Shown: positions 48,159 through 56,317 of the stretch, piece by piece
Layout of the letters: the number at the start of each line of letters is the position of its first letter
Position numbering within the stretch: the first letter of the stretch is position 1
DNA from: Beijerinckiaceae bacterium RH AL1
Lineage (GTDB): Bacteria > Pseudomonadota > Alphaproteobacteria > Rhizobiales > Beijerinckiaceae
DNA length: 64,000 bases
Direction of reading: 5' to 3'
NCBI GenBank assembly: GCA_901457705.2
Contig: LR590083.2
Span: 3,596,597 to 3,660,596 of the forward strand
The notes under the pieces: model-generated
Seen by the model: the letters and a program-made list of their open reading frames with translations, nothing else
What the model was told of the DNA's origin: nothing
The model's database searches: none
Made by a program: the position numbers and the translations under genes

Positions 48159-48596
48159 ATGCGCCACGTCGTGGACGACCAGACGACCAACATGACGGCG
48201 CTCCTCGCCGATGCGCTGAGCGGCACCGTGGCCGAGCTCCGCCTCATCGACGCCGCCGACATGATCACCTTCATCCGGACCGGCCGCTGGGCCAACATCG
48301 CCGACCTCGTGCAGTCCTCGTCCGAGATGCACTTCGTCGAGGGCTCGCTCGTCTTCGCCTGCGCCGGCGACTTTACGGTCGGCTACCAGGAGCCGGCCTC
48401 GGTCAGCCTCGACATGGAGTTCCAGCACGAGGCCGTCACCGCCTTCTTCACGCTGACGCTGGCGCCGCGCGAGACCCGCGTCGAGATCAGCAAAGTCTGG
48501 TTCCCCGCACCGATAGTGAACGAGAACGCGGGCGCGCGGATCTTCGCGCAGGCGCTGGCCGCGGTCCGCCCGGCGGCGGCGCGCGACGCGGCATGA
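48159..48596 (+). CDS. Uncharacterised protein in the flagellar operon
   Basis: A 145-residue soluble protein starting one base after the flhB stop and overlapping the next gene by four bases (ATGA), so it is coupled to flagellar expression. There is no signal peptide or membrane helix. Recognisable stretches are IRTGRWANIADLVQSSSEMHF and GYQEPASVSLDMEFQH, with predicted alternating strands towards the C terminus. I do not recognise a family. Position suggests a motility or motor-related role, but this rests on context alone. Confidence 0.75.
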   Translation: MRHVVDDQTTNMTALLADALSGTVAELRLIDAADMITFIRTGRWANIADLVQSSSEMHFVEGSLVFACAGDFTVGYQEPASVSLDMEFQHEAVTAFFTLTLAPRETRVEISKVWFPAPIVNENAGARIFAQALAAVRPAAARDAA

Positions 48597-48943
48597 GCGC
48601 GGAGGTTGCGGCCCGCCGCGTCGCCGTGGGCGATGCGACGCTCGACGACTTCACCTACACGGTGGTCGAGCCTGCCGCCGGCGAGCGGCGCGGCGAGCAG
48701 CGCCTGCGCACACGACTGCGCGACGCAACGCTCGGCATGCGGCGTGGCCACATCCTCGTCGAATGCCGCATCCGCGACCGATCGCGCGGCGGCGCGCGCC
48801 TACGCCTCGATCGGCCCTGCGCGCTGCCGCGCATGTTCCTTTTAACCGATGCCGCGAGCCGTGCCCGTTACCACGCGCTGCTCGTCTGGCAGAACGGTTG
48901 CGATGCGGGGGTGCGGCTGACGCCAGTACCCGCCGGCGCGTAG
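48593..48943 (+). CDS. PilZ-like domain protein at end of flagellar operon
   Basis: A 116-residue protein with the two halves of a c-di-GMP-binding PilZ signature: an Arg-rich RRGEQRLRTRLR (RxxxR-type) and IRDRSRGGARLRL (DxSxxG-type, here DRSRGG) about 30 residues later, then the barrel end LVWQNGCDAGVRL. The spacing between the two is a little longer than in many PilZ domains. PilZ proteins often act as brakes on the motor or on export. It is the last gene of the motA-fliM-fliN-fliG-flhB run, followed by a hairpin. Confidence 0.65.
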   Translation: MSAEVAARRVAVGDATLDDFTYTVVEPAAGERRGEQRLRTRLRDATLGMRRGHILVECRIRDRSRGGARLRLDRPCALPRMFLLTDAASRARYHALLVWQNGCDAGVRLTPVPAGA

Positions 48944-48946
48944 AGT

Positions 48947-48980
48947 CGCATCTGCTCATACCGAGATGCGTCTGGTTTTA
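48947..48980 (+). terminator. Candidate terminator after the flagellar operon
   Basis: Arms CGCATCT (48947-48953) and AGATGCG (48964-48970) are perfect 7-bp complements with a 10-base loop, followed by a T-containing stretch (TCTGGTTTTA). It begins 3 bases after the PilZ-like stop. The T run is interrupted, so termination may be weak. Confidence 0.45.
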
Positions 48981-48998
48981 GACCGGACGACTGAGAGT

Positions 48999-50072
48999 CT
49001 ACGCGTCGCGAGCGGCGGAGCGCGCCACGAGCCGCGCCAGCGACGGGCCGAAGGCCATGATCGCGAGAAAGCGCGACACCTGCAGCGCCATGACGAAGGA
49101 CACGTCGACGTGCGGCGACGCCGCCGCGATGATGGCGATCGAATCCGCACCGCCCGGGCTCATCGCGAGATAGGCGGTGAGCGGATCGAGCCCGGCAAAC
49201 GCCACCAGCGCCGCGGCGAAGGCGCCGCAGACCGCGATGAGGATCGCGATCGACGCGAGGACGCGCGGCAGCGCGCGCAGCACGTGGATCAGGATCTCGC
49301 GCGTGAAGCGCAGGCCGATCGCCCAGCCGGCGACCGCATAGGCGAGCGCGAGCAGCGGGCGGGGCAGCTCGATCGACAGAAGCCCCGAAAGCTGCAGCGC
49401 GGTGCAGGCGACCATCGGCCCGATCAGCGGGCCGGCAGGGATTTTGAGGCGCAGCGCGGCGAGCGCCGCCGCGGCGGCGACGAGAAGCGTCGCGACGAGC
49501 GCGCCGATATGCAGCGGGGGCGCAGCGGCCGCAGCGGCTCCTCCCTTGATGTCGAAGGCATGCGCGACAACCGTAGCGGCGAGCGCGACGAGCAGCACGC
49601 GGCTGTACTGCATGAAGGCGACGAGGCGCATGTCGGCGCCGAACTCGCCGGCCATCAGCACCATGACCGTCGCGGCGCCGGGGAAGGTGCCCCAGGCCGC
49701 CGTCGTGCCCGGCAGGACCCGGAAGCGCGTCAGCAGCCAGCCGATCGCCGCGGCGGCGATCAGCACCGAGGCGATCGCGGCGAGGAAGAGCGGCCAGCGA
49801 TGGGCGAACTCGACGAAGAGCCCGGGCGTGAAGGCGCGGGCGATCATCGCGCCAATCAGCGCTTGCGCCGCGAAGAACGCCGGCTGCGGCACGCTTACGG
49901 GTGCGCCCGCAGCCGCCAGCACGACGGCTGCGAAGATGGCGCCCAGTAGCAGCGCCGCCGAGACGTGCAGCGTGGTGAGCGTGCCGGCGAGGACCGCCGA
50001 ACCGACGACGAGCGCGGTCCAGCGCAGCCAGACGGGGCTCGCGGCGAATCGCGTCGCCGCCGCCTCAGCCAT
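48999..50072 (-). CDS. AbrB-family (PF05145) membrane protein
   Basis: A 357-residue protein with roughly ten membrane helices arranged as two similar halves. Each half carries the AbrB-duplication type motif: AAWGTFPGAATVMVLMAGEFGADMRLVAFMQYSRV in the first and LAMSPGGADSIAIIAAASPHVDVSFVMALQVSRFL in the second. Despite the database name (transcriptional regulator), these are membrane proteins, probably transporters, with no DNA-binding domain. Its ATG overlaps the stop of the isochorismatase-like gene by eight bases, so the two are coupled and may act on the same compound. Confidence 0.88.
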   Translation of the reverse strand: MAEAAATRFAASPVWLRWTALVVGSAVLAGTLTTLHVSAALLLGAIFAAVVLAAAGAPVSVPQPAFFAAQALIGAMIARAFTPGLFVEFAHRWPLFLAAIASVLIAAAAIGWLLTRFRVLPGTTAAWGTFPGAATVMVLMAGEFGADMRLVAFMQYSRVLLVALAATVVAHAFDIKGGAAAAAAPPLHIGALVATLLVAAAAALAALRLKIPAGPLIGPMVACTALQLSGLLSIELPRPLLALAYAVAGWAIGLRFTREILIHVLRALPRVLASIAILIAVCGAFAAALVAFAGLDPLTAYLAMSPGGADSIAIIAAASPHVDVSFVMALQVSRFLAIMAFGPSLARLVARSAARDA

Positions 50073-50652
50073 GGGCGAATTGCACCGCCGCGCTGGAGCG
50101 CACGCGACCGAGGCGCGGCAGGATGTGCCGGAACGCCATCTCGTGAAGCTCGGTCGAGACGCCGGAGGTCGCATCCTCGACCACGACGAGGTCGTAGCCA
50201 TGCGCCCAGGCTTCGCGGGCGGTGCCCTCGACACCCATGTTGGTGGCGATGCCGCCGAGCACGATGGTCGTGACGCCGCGCCGTCGCAGCACGGTGTCGA
50301 GCTCGGTGCCGTGGAAGGCGCCCCAGTTGCGCTTGGTGACGCGGATGTCCGACGCCTGCGCGAGGCCCGGCGCCAGCTCGCTCCAGCCCTCCGGGAGGCC
50401 GCCGGCAGAGAGGCGCATCGGCTCGTCGACGTTCGACGGCGGCGCGTCGGCAAAATCGGGCGCGAAGGCGACGTTGACGAGCACGACCGGCGCGCCGGCA
50501 GCCCGGAAGCGCTCCGCCAGCGCCTTGCCGGCGGCGAGCGTGTCGGCGCCGGACCGCGGCTGGGTCGGCATGCCGACGATGCCGTTCTGCAGGTCGATGA
50601 GCACGAGCGCGGTGCGCTTCGGATCGAGCGTGACGGGGGTGTCGAGAGCCAT
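50065..50652 (-). CDS. Isochorismatase-family hydrolase without catalytic Cys
   Basis: A 195-residue isochorismatase-fold protein. The Asp is in ALVLIDLQNGIVG and the Lys in VTKRNWGAFHGTELD. The position of the catalytic Cys in cysteine hydrolases of this fold (usually TxxCV) is Gly here: GGIATNMGVEGTAREA. A subgroup with this substitution is common, and the true isochorismatase EntB also lacks a cysteine there. The reaction is therefore unknown. A GGGAGG ribosome-binding site precedes ATG 50652. The gene is divergent from a TetR regulator across an inverted-repeat operator. Confidence 0.85.
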   Translation of the reverse strand: MALDTPVTLDPKRTALVLIDLQNGIVGMPTQPRSGADTLAAGKALAERFRAAGAPVVLVNVAFAPDFADAPPSNVDEPMRLSAGGLPEGWSELAPGLAQASDIRVTKRNWGAFHGTELDTVLRRRGVTTIVLGGIATNMGVEGTAREAWAHGYDLVVVEDATSGVSTELHEMAFRHILPRLGRVRSSAAVQFAHG

Positions 50653-50680
50653 AGAGCCTCCCTGTTGACGACATGGCGAG

Positions 50681-50730
50681 ATATGCGAGGATAGCTTCGC
50701 ATATCTGCGTAAGTTGAGGATGTCCTCGCA
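50681..50730. promoter_or_regulatory. Inverted-repeat operator in the TetR/isochorismatase gap
   Basis: AGATATGCGA (50681-50690) and TCGCATATCT (50699-50708) are perfect 10-bp complementary arms with an 8-base spacer. A second complementary pair, TGCGAGGA (50686-50693) and TCCTCGCA (50723-50730), overlaps the first left arm. This is the expected layout for a TetR operator controlling both divergent transcripts. The actual regulator is inferred from position. Confidence 0.7.
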
Positions 50731-50731
50731 A

Positions 50732-51331
50732 ATGTCAAGCCCGGCCGCACCGCTCGAAGCGCGTGCCCCGAAGCGCGCCCGCGGCCATGCCCGCGTCGAG
50801 GCGATCCTCGACGCGGCGGCCGTCGTCTTCGCGGAGAAAGGGTTCGATGCCGCGACGATGACCGAGATCGCCGCCCGCTCGGCGACGGCGATCGGCTCGC
50901 TCTACCGCTTCTTCCCGACCAAGACCTCGCTCGCCGACGCCCTGCTCGCCCGCTACGCCGAGATCGTCGCCGAAGGGTTCGCCGCCATCGAGGCGCGCGC
51001 GGCGGCGATGACTTCGGAGATGCTCGCCGACGCGCTCATCGAGCGCATGCTCGACACCCGGCCGGACAGCGCCGCCGCCGTCGCCCTCGTCGATCTGCGG
51101 CCGGATGGCCCCAACCGCCGCGCCGCGATCCGCCAGGCCGCGCGGGAGGGGATCGCCGCAGCGCTTCGGCGCCGCGCGCCCTGCGCCGAAGGCCTGGACG
51201 AGGCCGCCGCCGCCTTGCTGCAGATGCTGAAGGGCGCCCGCCCGCTCGCCGATGCCGGCGCGGGTCCGCTCGCCGCGTTGCGCACCGCGATCCGCCTCTA
51301 TGTCGCGCATGTCGTGGGAGAGGACGCATGA
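50732..51331 (+). CDS. TetR/AcrR-family transcriptional regulator
   Basis: A 199-residue TetR repressor. The N-terminal helix-turn-helix is ILDAAAVVFAEKGFDAATMTEIAARSATAIGSLYRFFPTK. The Ala-rich C terminus is the ligand domain. GAGGA lies 11 bases before ATG 50732. ATG 50720 is an alternative, but it would place part of the second operator arm inside the gene. It probably controls the divergent isochorismatase/AbrB pair and itself. The next gene overlaps it by four bases. Confidence 0.88.
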   Translation: MSSPAAPLEARAPKRARGHARVEAILDAAAVVFAEKGFDAATMTEIAARSATAIGSLYRFFPTKTSLADALLARYAEIVAEGFAAIEARAAAMTSEMLADALIERMLDTRPDSAAAVALVDLRPDGPNRRAAIRQAAREGIAAALRRRAPCAEGLDEAAAALLQMLKGARPLADAGAGPLAALRTAIRLYVAHVVGEDA

Positions 51332-52239
51332 GACGCATCTGCGTCGTCGGCTCCTCCAACATGGACCTCGTCACGCGCGTGCCGCGGATGCCGGAAGCCG
51401 GCGAAACGCTGGCCGCGGACGGCTTCGCCACAGGGCCCGGCGGCAAGGGCGCCAACCAGGCCGTTGCCGCCGCACGCTGCGGCGCCGACGTGGCGCTGGT
51501 CACCCGGCTCGGCGACGACGTCTTCGGGCACGCGCTGCTCGACGGCTATCGCGCCGTCGGTCTCGACGTCTCGCATGCGCTGACCGTCGCCGACAGGCCG
51601 ACCGGCACGGCGACGATCCTCGTCGAGCCGTCCGGCGAGAACCGCATCCTCGTCGCGGCCGGCGCCAACGCGGGACTCACTGTCGAGGCGGTCGAGGCCG
51701 CCGCCGACGTGCTGCGGGCGGCGACGCTCGTCGTGCTGCAGCTCGAGGTGCCGCTCGAGGCCGTCGCACGCACCGTCGACATCGGCAGCGCGGCCGGCGT
51801 CGACGTGCTCTTCAATCCGGCCCCGGCTCGCGCCGATCTCGATCTCGACCTTGCCTGCCGCGCCCGCTTCCTCGTGCCGAACCGCGGCGAGCTGGCGCTG
51901 CTGACCGGCTTGCCTTCCGACAGAATCGAGGACGTGGAGGCGGCGGCGCGCAGCCTCGTCCGGCGCGGCGCCGGCACGGTGATCGTCACGCTCGGCTCCG
52001 ACGGCGCGCTGATCGTCGAGGCCGAGAGCGCCCGGCATATCCCGGCGCCGCAGGTTGCTGTCCGCGACACGACGGGCGCCGGCGACGCGTTCATCGGCGC
52101 ATTCGCGGCTGCTTTTGTCACGCGGCCCGACATCGACGCCGCGGTGGCCGCCGCCGTCGCCTACGCCGCCGACACGACGACGCGGGCGGGTGCGCAAGCC
52201 TCCTATCGCGACGGCCCGGCCCGCCAGCAACATCAGTAG
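51328..52239 (+). CDS. rbsK: Ribokinase (PfkB family)
   Basis: A PfkB-family sugar kinase of 303 residues, most like ribokinase. Blocks are VVGSSNMDLVTRVPRMPEAGET, ATGPGGKGANQAVAAARCG (substrate site), VPNRGELALLTG and DTTGAGDAFIGAFAAA with the catalytic Asp. It would phosphorylate ribose or a nucleoside-derived sugar. The ATGA overlap with the TetR gene suggests co-regulation. No ribose transporter is adjacent, so the physiological substrate is uncertain. Confidence 0.88.
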   Translation: MRRICVVGSSNMDLVTRVPRMPEAGETLAADGFATGPGGKGANQAVAAARCGADVALVTRLGDDVFGHALLDGYRAVGLDVSHALTVADRPTGTATILVEPSGENRILVAAGANAGLTVEAVEAAADVLRAATLVVLQLEVPLEAVARTVDIGSAAGVDVLFNPAPARADLDLDLACRARFLVPNRGELALLTGLPSDRIEDVEAAARSLVRRGAGTVIVTLGSDGALIVEAESARHIPAPQVAVRDTTGAGDAFIGAFAAAFVTRPDIDAAVAAAVAYAADTTTRAGAQASYRDGPARQQHQ

Positions 52240-52275
52240 CTTGCGTTTCAGGGCAATTGCCCGTAATGAGCCGAC

Positions 52276-52716
52276 ATGCCCAACGATCCCGAAATCTGCA
52301 GCTGCGCGGCGCTGCGCCAGGCGACCCGCCACGTCACGCGCCTCTATGACGCCGCCCTGGCGCCGGTGGGCCTGAGCCTGAACCAATACGCGATCCTGGC
52401 GCGGCTCAAGCGGCACGGGCCGATGCGGCTGAAAGACCTCGCCGACAATCTCGTCACCGACCGCTCGACGCTCGGCCACCTCGTGCGACCGCTCGAGCGG
52501 CGCGGTCTCGTCGCGCTGGCCGTCGGACCCGACGATCGCCGCAGCCGGCGGCTGCAGCTCACGGCGGCGGGCCTCGACCACGCCGCGCGCGCCTACGACC
52601 TGTGGGCCGGCGTCGAGGCCGGCTTCGCCGAGGCCTTCGGCGTCGCCGAGGCGGCGGCGCTGCGCCGGACGCTGAAGCGCGTCGAGAGCGTCGAGCTCGG
52701 ACGGCAGGTGGTTTGA
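52276..52716 (+). CDS. MarR-family transcriptional regulator
   Basis: A 146-residue winged-helix regulator. The core is LSLNQYAILARLKRHGPMRLKDLADNLVTDRSTLGHLVRPLERRGLV, followed by the wing DDRRSRRLQLTAAG. It starts with several cysteines (EICSCAALRQAT), which might sense thiols or metals. Its stop overlaps the ATG of the MFS transporter (TGATG), the usual pairing of a MarR repressor with the efflux pump it regulates. Confidence 0.92.
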   Translation: MPNDPEICSCAALRQATRHVTRLYDAALAPVGLSLNQYAILARLKRHGPMRLKDLADNLVTDRSTLGHLVRPLERRGLVALAVGPDDRRSRRLQLTAAGLDHAARAYDLWAGVEAGFAEAFGVAEAAALRRTLKRVESVELGRQVV

Positions 52717-54008
52717 TGCGCCTCGATCCTTCGTCCCGTCGCATGCCCACGCCGCACTACGCCTGGGTCGTCGCGGCCGTCGCCTTCCTCGTCCTGCTCG
52801 TCGGCGCGTCGGTCCGCTCGACACCCGGCGTGCTCATCGTGCCGCTGAAGACCGAGTTCGGCTGGTCGACCGCGACGATCAGCGGCGCTGTCGCGGTCAA
52901 CATCATGCTCTACGGCCTCGTCGGGCCGTTCGCCGTGGCCATCATGGAGCGCTTCGGCCTGCGCCGCGCCGTCTGCGGTGCGCTCCTGCTGCTCGCGCTC
53001 GGCGCCGGCCTCACCGTTTTTATGCGCGAGGCGTGGCAGCTCACGCTGCTCTGGGGCGTGCTGGTCGGGCTCGGGAGCGGCATGGTCGCGATGGTTTTGG
53101 GCGCCACCGTCGCCAACCGCTGGTTCGACAGAAGCCGTGGCCTCGTGATCGGCGTGCTGACCGCAAGCAGCGCCACCGGCCAGCTCCTGTTCCTGCCGCT
53201 GCTCGCCAAGGCGGCTACTGACATAGGCTGGCGCGCCACATCGCTCATGGTGGCGGCCGCTGCCCTGCTCCTGGTGCCGCTCGTCGCGCTCCTCGTCCGC
53301 GACCGCCCCGCCGATGTCGGCCTGCCGCCCTACGGCGGCACGACGATCGAGCCGGCGCCGACAGCCACCGTCAACCCGGCAGTGCGCGCGATCCTGGCCT
53401 TGAAGGTCGGGCTGCAGTCGCGCGACTTCTGGCTGCTCGCCGGCACCTTCTTCGTCTGCGGGCTTTCGACCAACGGCCTTATCGGCACGCACCTCATCCC
53501 GGCCTGCGTCGACCACGGAATCCCCGAGGTGCGCGCCGCCGGCCTGCTCGCGCTGATGGGCATCTTCGATCTCATCGGCACCACCGCCTCGGGCTGGCTC
53601 TCCGACCGCCTCGACAATCGCATCCTCCTGTTCTGGTACTACGGGCTGCGCGGCCTCTCGCTGATGTACCTGCCCTTCGCGCTCGACATGACGTTCTACG
53701 GCCTGTCGCTCTTTGCGGTCTTCTACGGCCTCGACTGGATCGCCACCGTGCCGCCGACCCTCAAGCTCGCCGAGAAGGCGTTCGGCCGCGAGAACGCCGC
53801 CGTGATGTTCGGCTGGATCCTCGCCGCCCACCAGGCCGGCGCCGCCGTCGCCGCCTGGGGTGCCGGCTACCTGCGTACGGTGACCGGCCACTACGCCCTC
53901 TCCTTCCAGCTGTCCGGCGCGATCTGCCTCGTCGCCGCCGCGGCGTGCCTGCTGATCGGCCGTGGCGGGACGCGGTCCGCGGTGGTCGTTGCGCGCCCGA
54001 GCGCATGA
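52716..54008 (+). CDS. MFS transporter
   Basis: A 430-residue major facilitator protein with about 12 helices. Helices 1-6 contain the loop between helices 2 and 3 (MERFGLRRAVCG) and NRWFDRSRGLVIGVLTASSATGQ. The loop between helices 6 and 7 has VRDRPADVGLPPYGG, a stretch characteristic of OFA/monocarboxylate-type MFS members. The second half has GWLSDRLDNRILLFWYYGLRG. Substrate is unknown. Co-translation with the MarR gene suggests inducible export or uptake of a small organic acid or drug. Confidence 0.9.
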   Translation: MRLDPSSRRMPTPHYAWVVAAVAFLVLLVGASVRSTPGVLIVPLKTEFGWSTATISGAVAVNIMLYGLVGPFAVAIMERFGLRRAVCGALLLLALGAGLTVFMREAWQLTLLWGVLVGLGSGMVAMVLGATVANRWFDRSRGLVIGVLTASSATGQLLFLPLLAKAATDIGWRATSLMVAAAALLLVPLVALLVRDRPADVGLPPYGGTTIEPAPTATVNPAVRAILALKVGLQSRDFWLLAGTFFVCGLSTNGLIGTHLIPACVDHGIPEVRAAGLLALMGIFDLIGTTASGWLSDRLDNRILLFWYYGLRGLSLMYLPFALDMTFYGLSLFAVFYGLDWIATVPPTLKLAEKAFGRENAAVMFGWILAAHQAGAAVAAWGAGYLRTVTGHYALSFQLSGAICLVAAAACLLIGRGGTRSAVVVARPSA

Positions 54009-54273
54009 GAGGCCGCGCGTCCTGCGGAAGGCTTGGCTCAAGCTGAAATGCGAAGCATCCGCTATCGGCGACTGTACTTCGCGCCCTGCCGCGGCCTGCC
54101 AGCTTCGCACTTCAGTCGGCCCTGACTGTTGTCATCCCACGCCCGAGCGCGTAAAAGCCCGGTCTTCCTCAACTTCCGAGGACCTTTCCGACCGGCCCGA
54201 TGCCGGCGGCACGCCCGGCAGCGCGATGCGCCCCCGGGCGCGTTTTGCGTTGCGACTGACCTGAAGGACCAGC

Positions 54274-55821
54274 ATGTTCGAAGGCCTCAGCGATCGGCTC
54301 TCCGGCATCTTCGATGCCCTGACGAAGCGCGGCTCGCTGTCCGATGACGACGTCAACACCGCGATGCGCGAGGTGCGCCGCGCGCTGCTCGAGGCAGACG
54401 TCTCGCTCGATGTCGTAAAGAGCTTCGTCGACAAGGTGCGCGCGAAGGCAGTCGGCGCCAACGTCGTGAAGTCGGTCACGCCCGGCCAGATGGTCATCAA
54501 GATCGTCAACGACGTGCTGATCGAGACGCTCGGCGACACGGTCGAGATGATCGACCTCGAGGCCGCGCCGCCGGTCGCCGTGATGATGGTCGGCCTGCAG
54601 GGCGCCGGCAAGACCACGACCACGGCGAAGATCGCCAAGCGGCTCGCCGAGCGCCAGAAGCGGCGCGTGCTGATGGCCTCGCTCGACGTCAAGCGCCCGG
54701 CCGCGCAGGAACAGCTCGCCGTGCTCGGCAAGCAGGTCGGCATCGATACGCTGCCGATCATGCCGGGCCAGACCCCGGTGCAGATCGCCAAGCGAGCCGA
54801 GCAGGCCGCGCGGCTGCAGGGCTACGACGTGGTGATGCTGGACACGGCCGGCCGCACGCATATCGACGAAGCGCTGATGGCCGAGATGGCGGAGATCAAG
54901 GCCGCCGCGCGCCCGCACGAGATCCTGCTCGTCGCCGACTCGCTCACCGGCCAGGACGCCGTGAACCTCGCGAAGAACTTCGACGACCGCGTCGGCATCA
55001 CCGGCATCGTGCTCACCCGCACGGACGGCGACGGGCGCGGGGGCGCCGCGCTGTCGATGCGTCACGTCACCGGCAAGCCGATCAAGCTGCTCGGCACCGG
55101 CGAGAAGATGGATGCGCTCGAGGACTTCCATCCCGACCGCGTCGCTAATCGCATCCTCGGCATGGGCGACATCGTCTCGCTGGTCGAGCGGGCCGCCGAG
55201 ACGATCGACGCCGAGAAGGCGCAGGCCATGGCCAAGAAGATGGCCAAGGGCAAGTTCGACCTCGACGATCTCGCCGACCAGCTCGCGCAAGTCGAGAAGC
55301 TCGGCGGCATGGGCGGCCTGATGGGCATGATGCCGGGCATGGGCAAGCTCAAGGAGCAGATGGCCGGCCGCGTCGACGATAAGATGATCAAGCGCCAGCG
55401 CGCGATCATCCTCTCGATGACGCCGAAGGAGCGCCGCAACCCCGACCTGCTCAAGGCCTCGCGCAAGAAGCGGATCGCCGCCGGCTCCGGCATGAAGGTC
55501 GAGGACGTCAACAAGCTCTTGAAGCAGCACCGCATGATGGCCGACATGATGAAGTCGATGGGCGGTCTGATGGGCGGTGGCAAAGGCCCGCTCGGCGGCC
55601 TCGGCAAGATGGCCGGCATGGCGAAGATGCTCGGCGGCGGCGGGATGCCCGGCCTGGGCGGCATGCCGCAGCCGACGCCCGAGCAGATCGAGGCGCTGCA
55701 GAAGCAGATGGGCGGCAAGCTGCCGAACCTGCCGGGGATGCCCGGCGGTCTGCCGGGGCTCGGCAAGCCCGGCGGCCTCCCCGGCCTCGGCGGCGGCTTC
55801 CCGTTCGGCAAGAAGAAATGA
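54274..55821 (+). CDS. ffh: Signal recognition particle protein Ffh
   Basis: The SRP54 GTPase, 515 residues, which guides membrane proteins to the translocon with SRP RNA and FtsY. The N domain begins MFEGLSDRLSGIFDALTKRG. The G domain has GLQGAGKTTTTAKIAKRL, DVKRPAAQEQLAVLG, DTAGRTHIDEALM, TRTDGDGRGGAAL and GTGEKMDALEDFHPDR. The M domain is Met/Gly-rich, with RRNPDLLKASRKKRIAAGSG for RNA binding. The C-terminal tail is a long Gly/Met/Pro low-complexity stretch, longer than in E. coli. It heads ffh-rpsP-rimM. The 265-base gap before it holds no gene I can support. Confidence 0.97.
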   Translation: MFEGLSDRLSGIFDALTKRGSLSDDDVNTAMREVRRALLEADVSLDVVKSFVDKVRAKAVGANVVKSVTPGQMVIKIVNDVLIETLGDTVEMIDLEAAPPVAVMMVGLQGAGKTTTTAKIAKRLAERQKRRVLMASLDVKRPAAQEQLAVLGKQVGIDTLPIMPGQTPVQIAKRAEQAARLQGYDVVMLDTAGRTHIDEALMAEMAEIKAAARPHEILLVADSLTGQDAVNLAKNFDDRVGITGIVLTRTDGDGRGGAALSMRHVTGKPIKLLGTGEKMDALEDFHPDRVANRILGMGDIVSLVERAAETIDAEKAQAMAKKMAKGKFDLDDLADQLAQVEKLGGMGGLMGMMPGMGKLKEQMAGRVDDKMIKRQRAIILSMTPKERRNPDLLKASRKKRIAAGSGMKVEDVNKLLKQHRMMADMMKSMGGLMGGGKGPLGGLGKMAGMAKMLGGGGMPGLGGMPQPTPEQIEALQKQMGGKLPNLPGMPGGLPGLGKPGGLPGLGGGFPFGKKK

Positions 55822-55837
55822 TCGCCGCAGCCCCCTT

Positions 55838-55861
55838 CCTTCTCCCGCCGGCGGGAGAAGG
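55838..55861. repeat. Dispersed intergenic palindrome, copy 3
   Basis: Same 11-bp arms as at 15103 (CCTTCTCCCGC / GCGGGAGAAGG), perfect, with a CG centre, in the gap between ffh and rpsP. As an RNA hairpin it could separate expression of the two genes. Confidence 0.85.
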
Positions 55862-55908
55862 GATCCCAAACCTCTTCACGCAACCAACCTAGAGAAAGAC
55901 CACAAGAC

Positions 55909-56307
55909 ATGTCCCTGAAGATCCGCCTGTCCCGCGGTGGCGCCAAGAAGCGCCCGTTCTATCGCATCGTCGTCGCCGACTCGCGCATGCCGCGCGATGG
56001 CCGCTTCATCGAGAAGCTCGGCACGTTCGATCCGATCACCGCGAAGGACGCCCCGAACCGTCTCGTCCTCGATGCCGAGAAGGCCAAGGAGTGGATGGGC
56101 AAGGGCGCGCAGCCGACCGACCGCGTCGCCCGCCTGCTCGCCTCGCTCGGCGTCGGCGAGCACACGCACGGCAACAACCCGAACAAGGGCGCGCCGAAGA
56201 AGAAGGCGCAGGAGCGCGCTGCCGCCGCCGCGGCGGCCGCGGAGAAGGCCGCCGCCGAGAAGGCAGCCGCCGCCGAGGCGCCGGCCGGCGAAGAGGCCGC
56301 CGCCTAA
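55909..56307 (+). CDS. rpsP: 30S ribosomal protein S16
   Basis: Ribosomal protein bS16, 132 residues. The core ([41 protein letters not shown]) is followed by an Ala/Glu/Lys-rich tail of about 50 residues, typical of alphaproteobacterial S16 and longer than in E. coli. It lies between ffh and rimM, the usual translation cluster. Confidence 0.97.
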   Translation: MSLKIRLSRGGAKKRPFYRIVVADSRMPRDGRFIEKLGTFDPITAKDAPNRLVLDAEKAKEWMGKGAQPTDRVARLLASLGVGEHTHGNNPNKGAPKKKAQERAAAAAAAAEKAAAEKAAAAEAPAGEEAAA

Positions 56308-56317
56308 GGCCTAGCCG

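Noticed and set aside
48999-50072. AbrB-family protein as a DNA-binding regulator
   Set aside because: It is hydrophobic throughout with a duplicated membrane domain and no DNA-binding segment; the database name is misleading.
54009-54273. Possible RNA gene (such as SRP RNA) before ffh
   Set aside because: No SRP RNA tetraloop-like core, tRNA arm pattern or strong stem was visible; only an ordinary upstream region.
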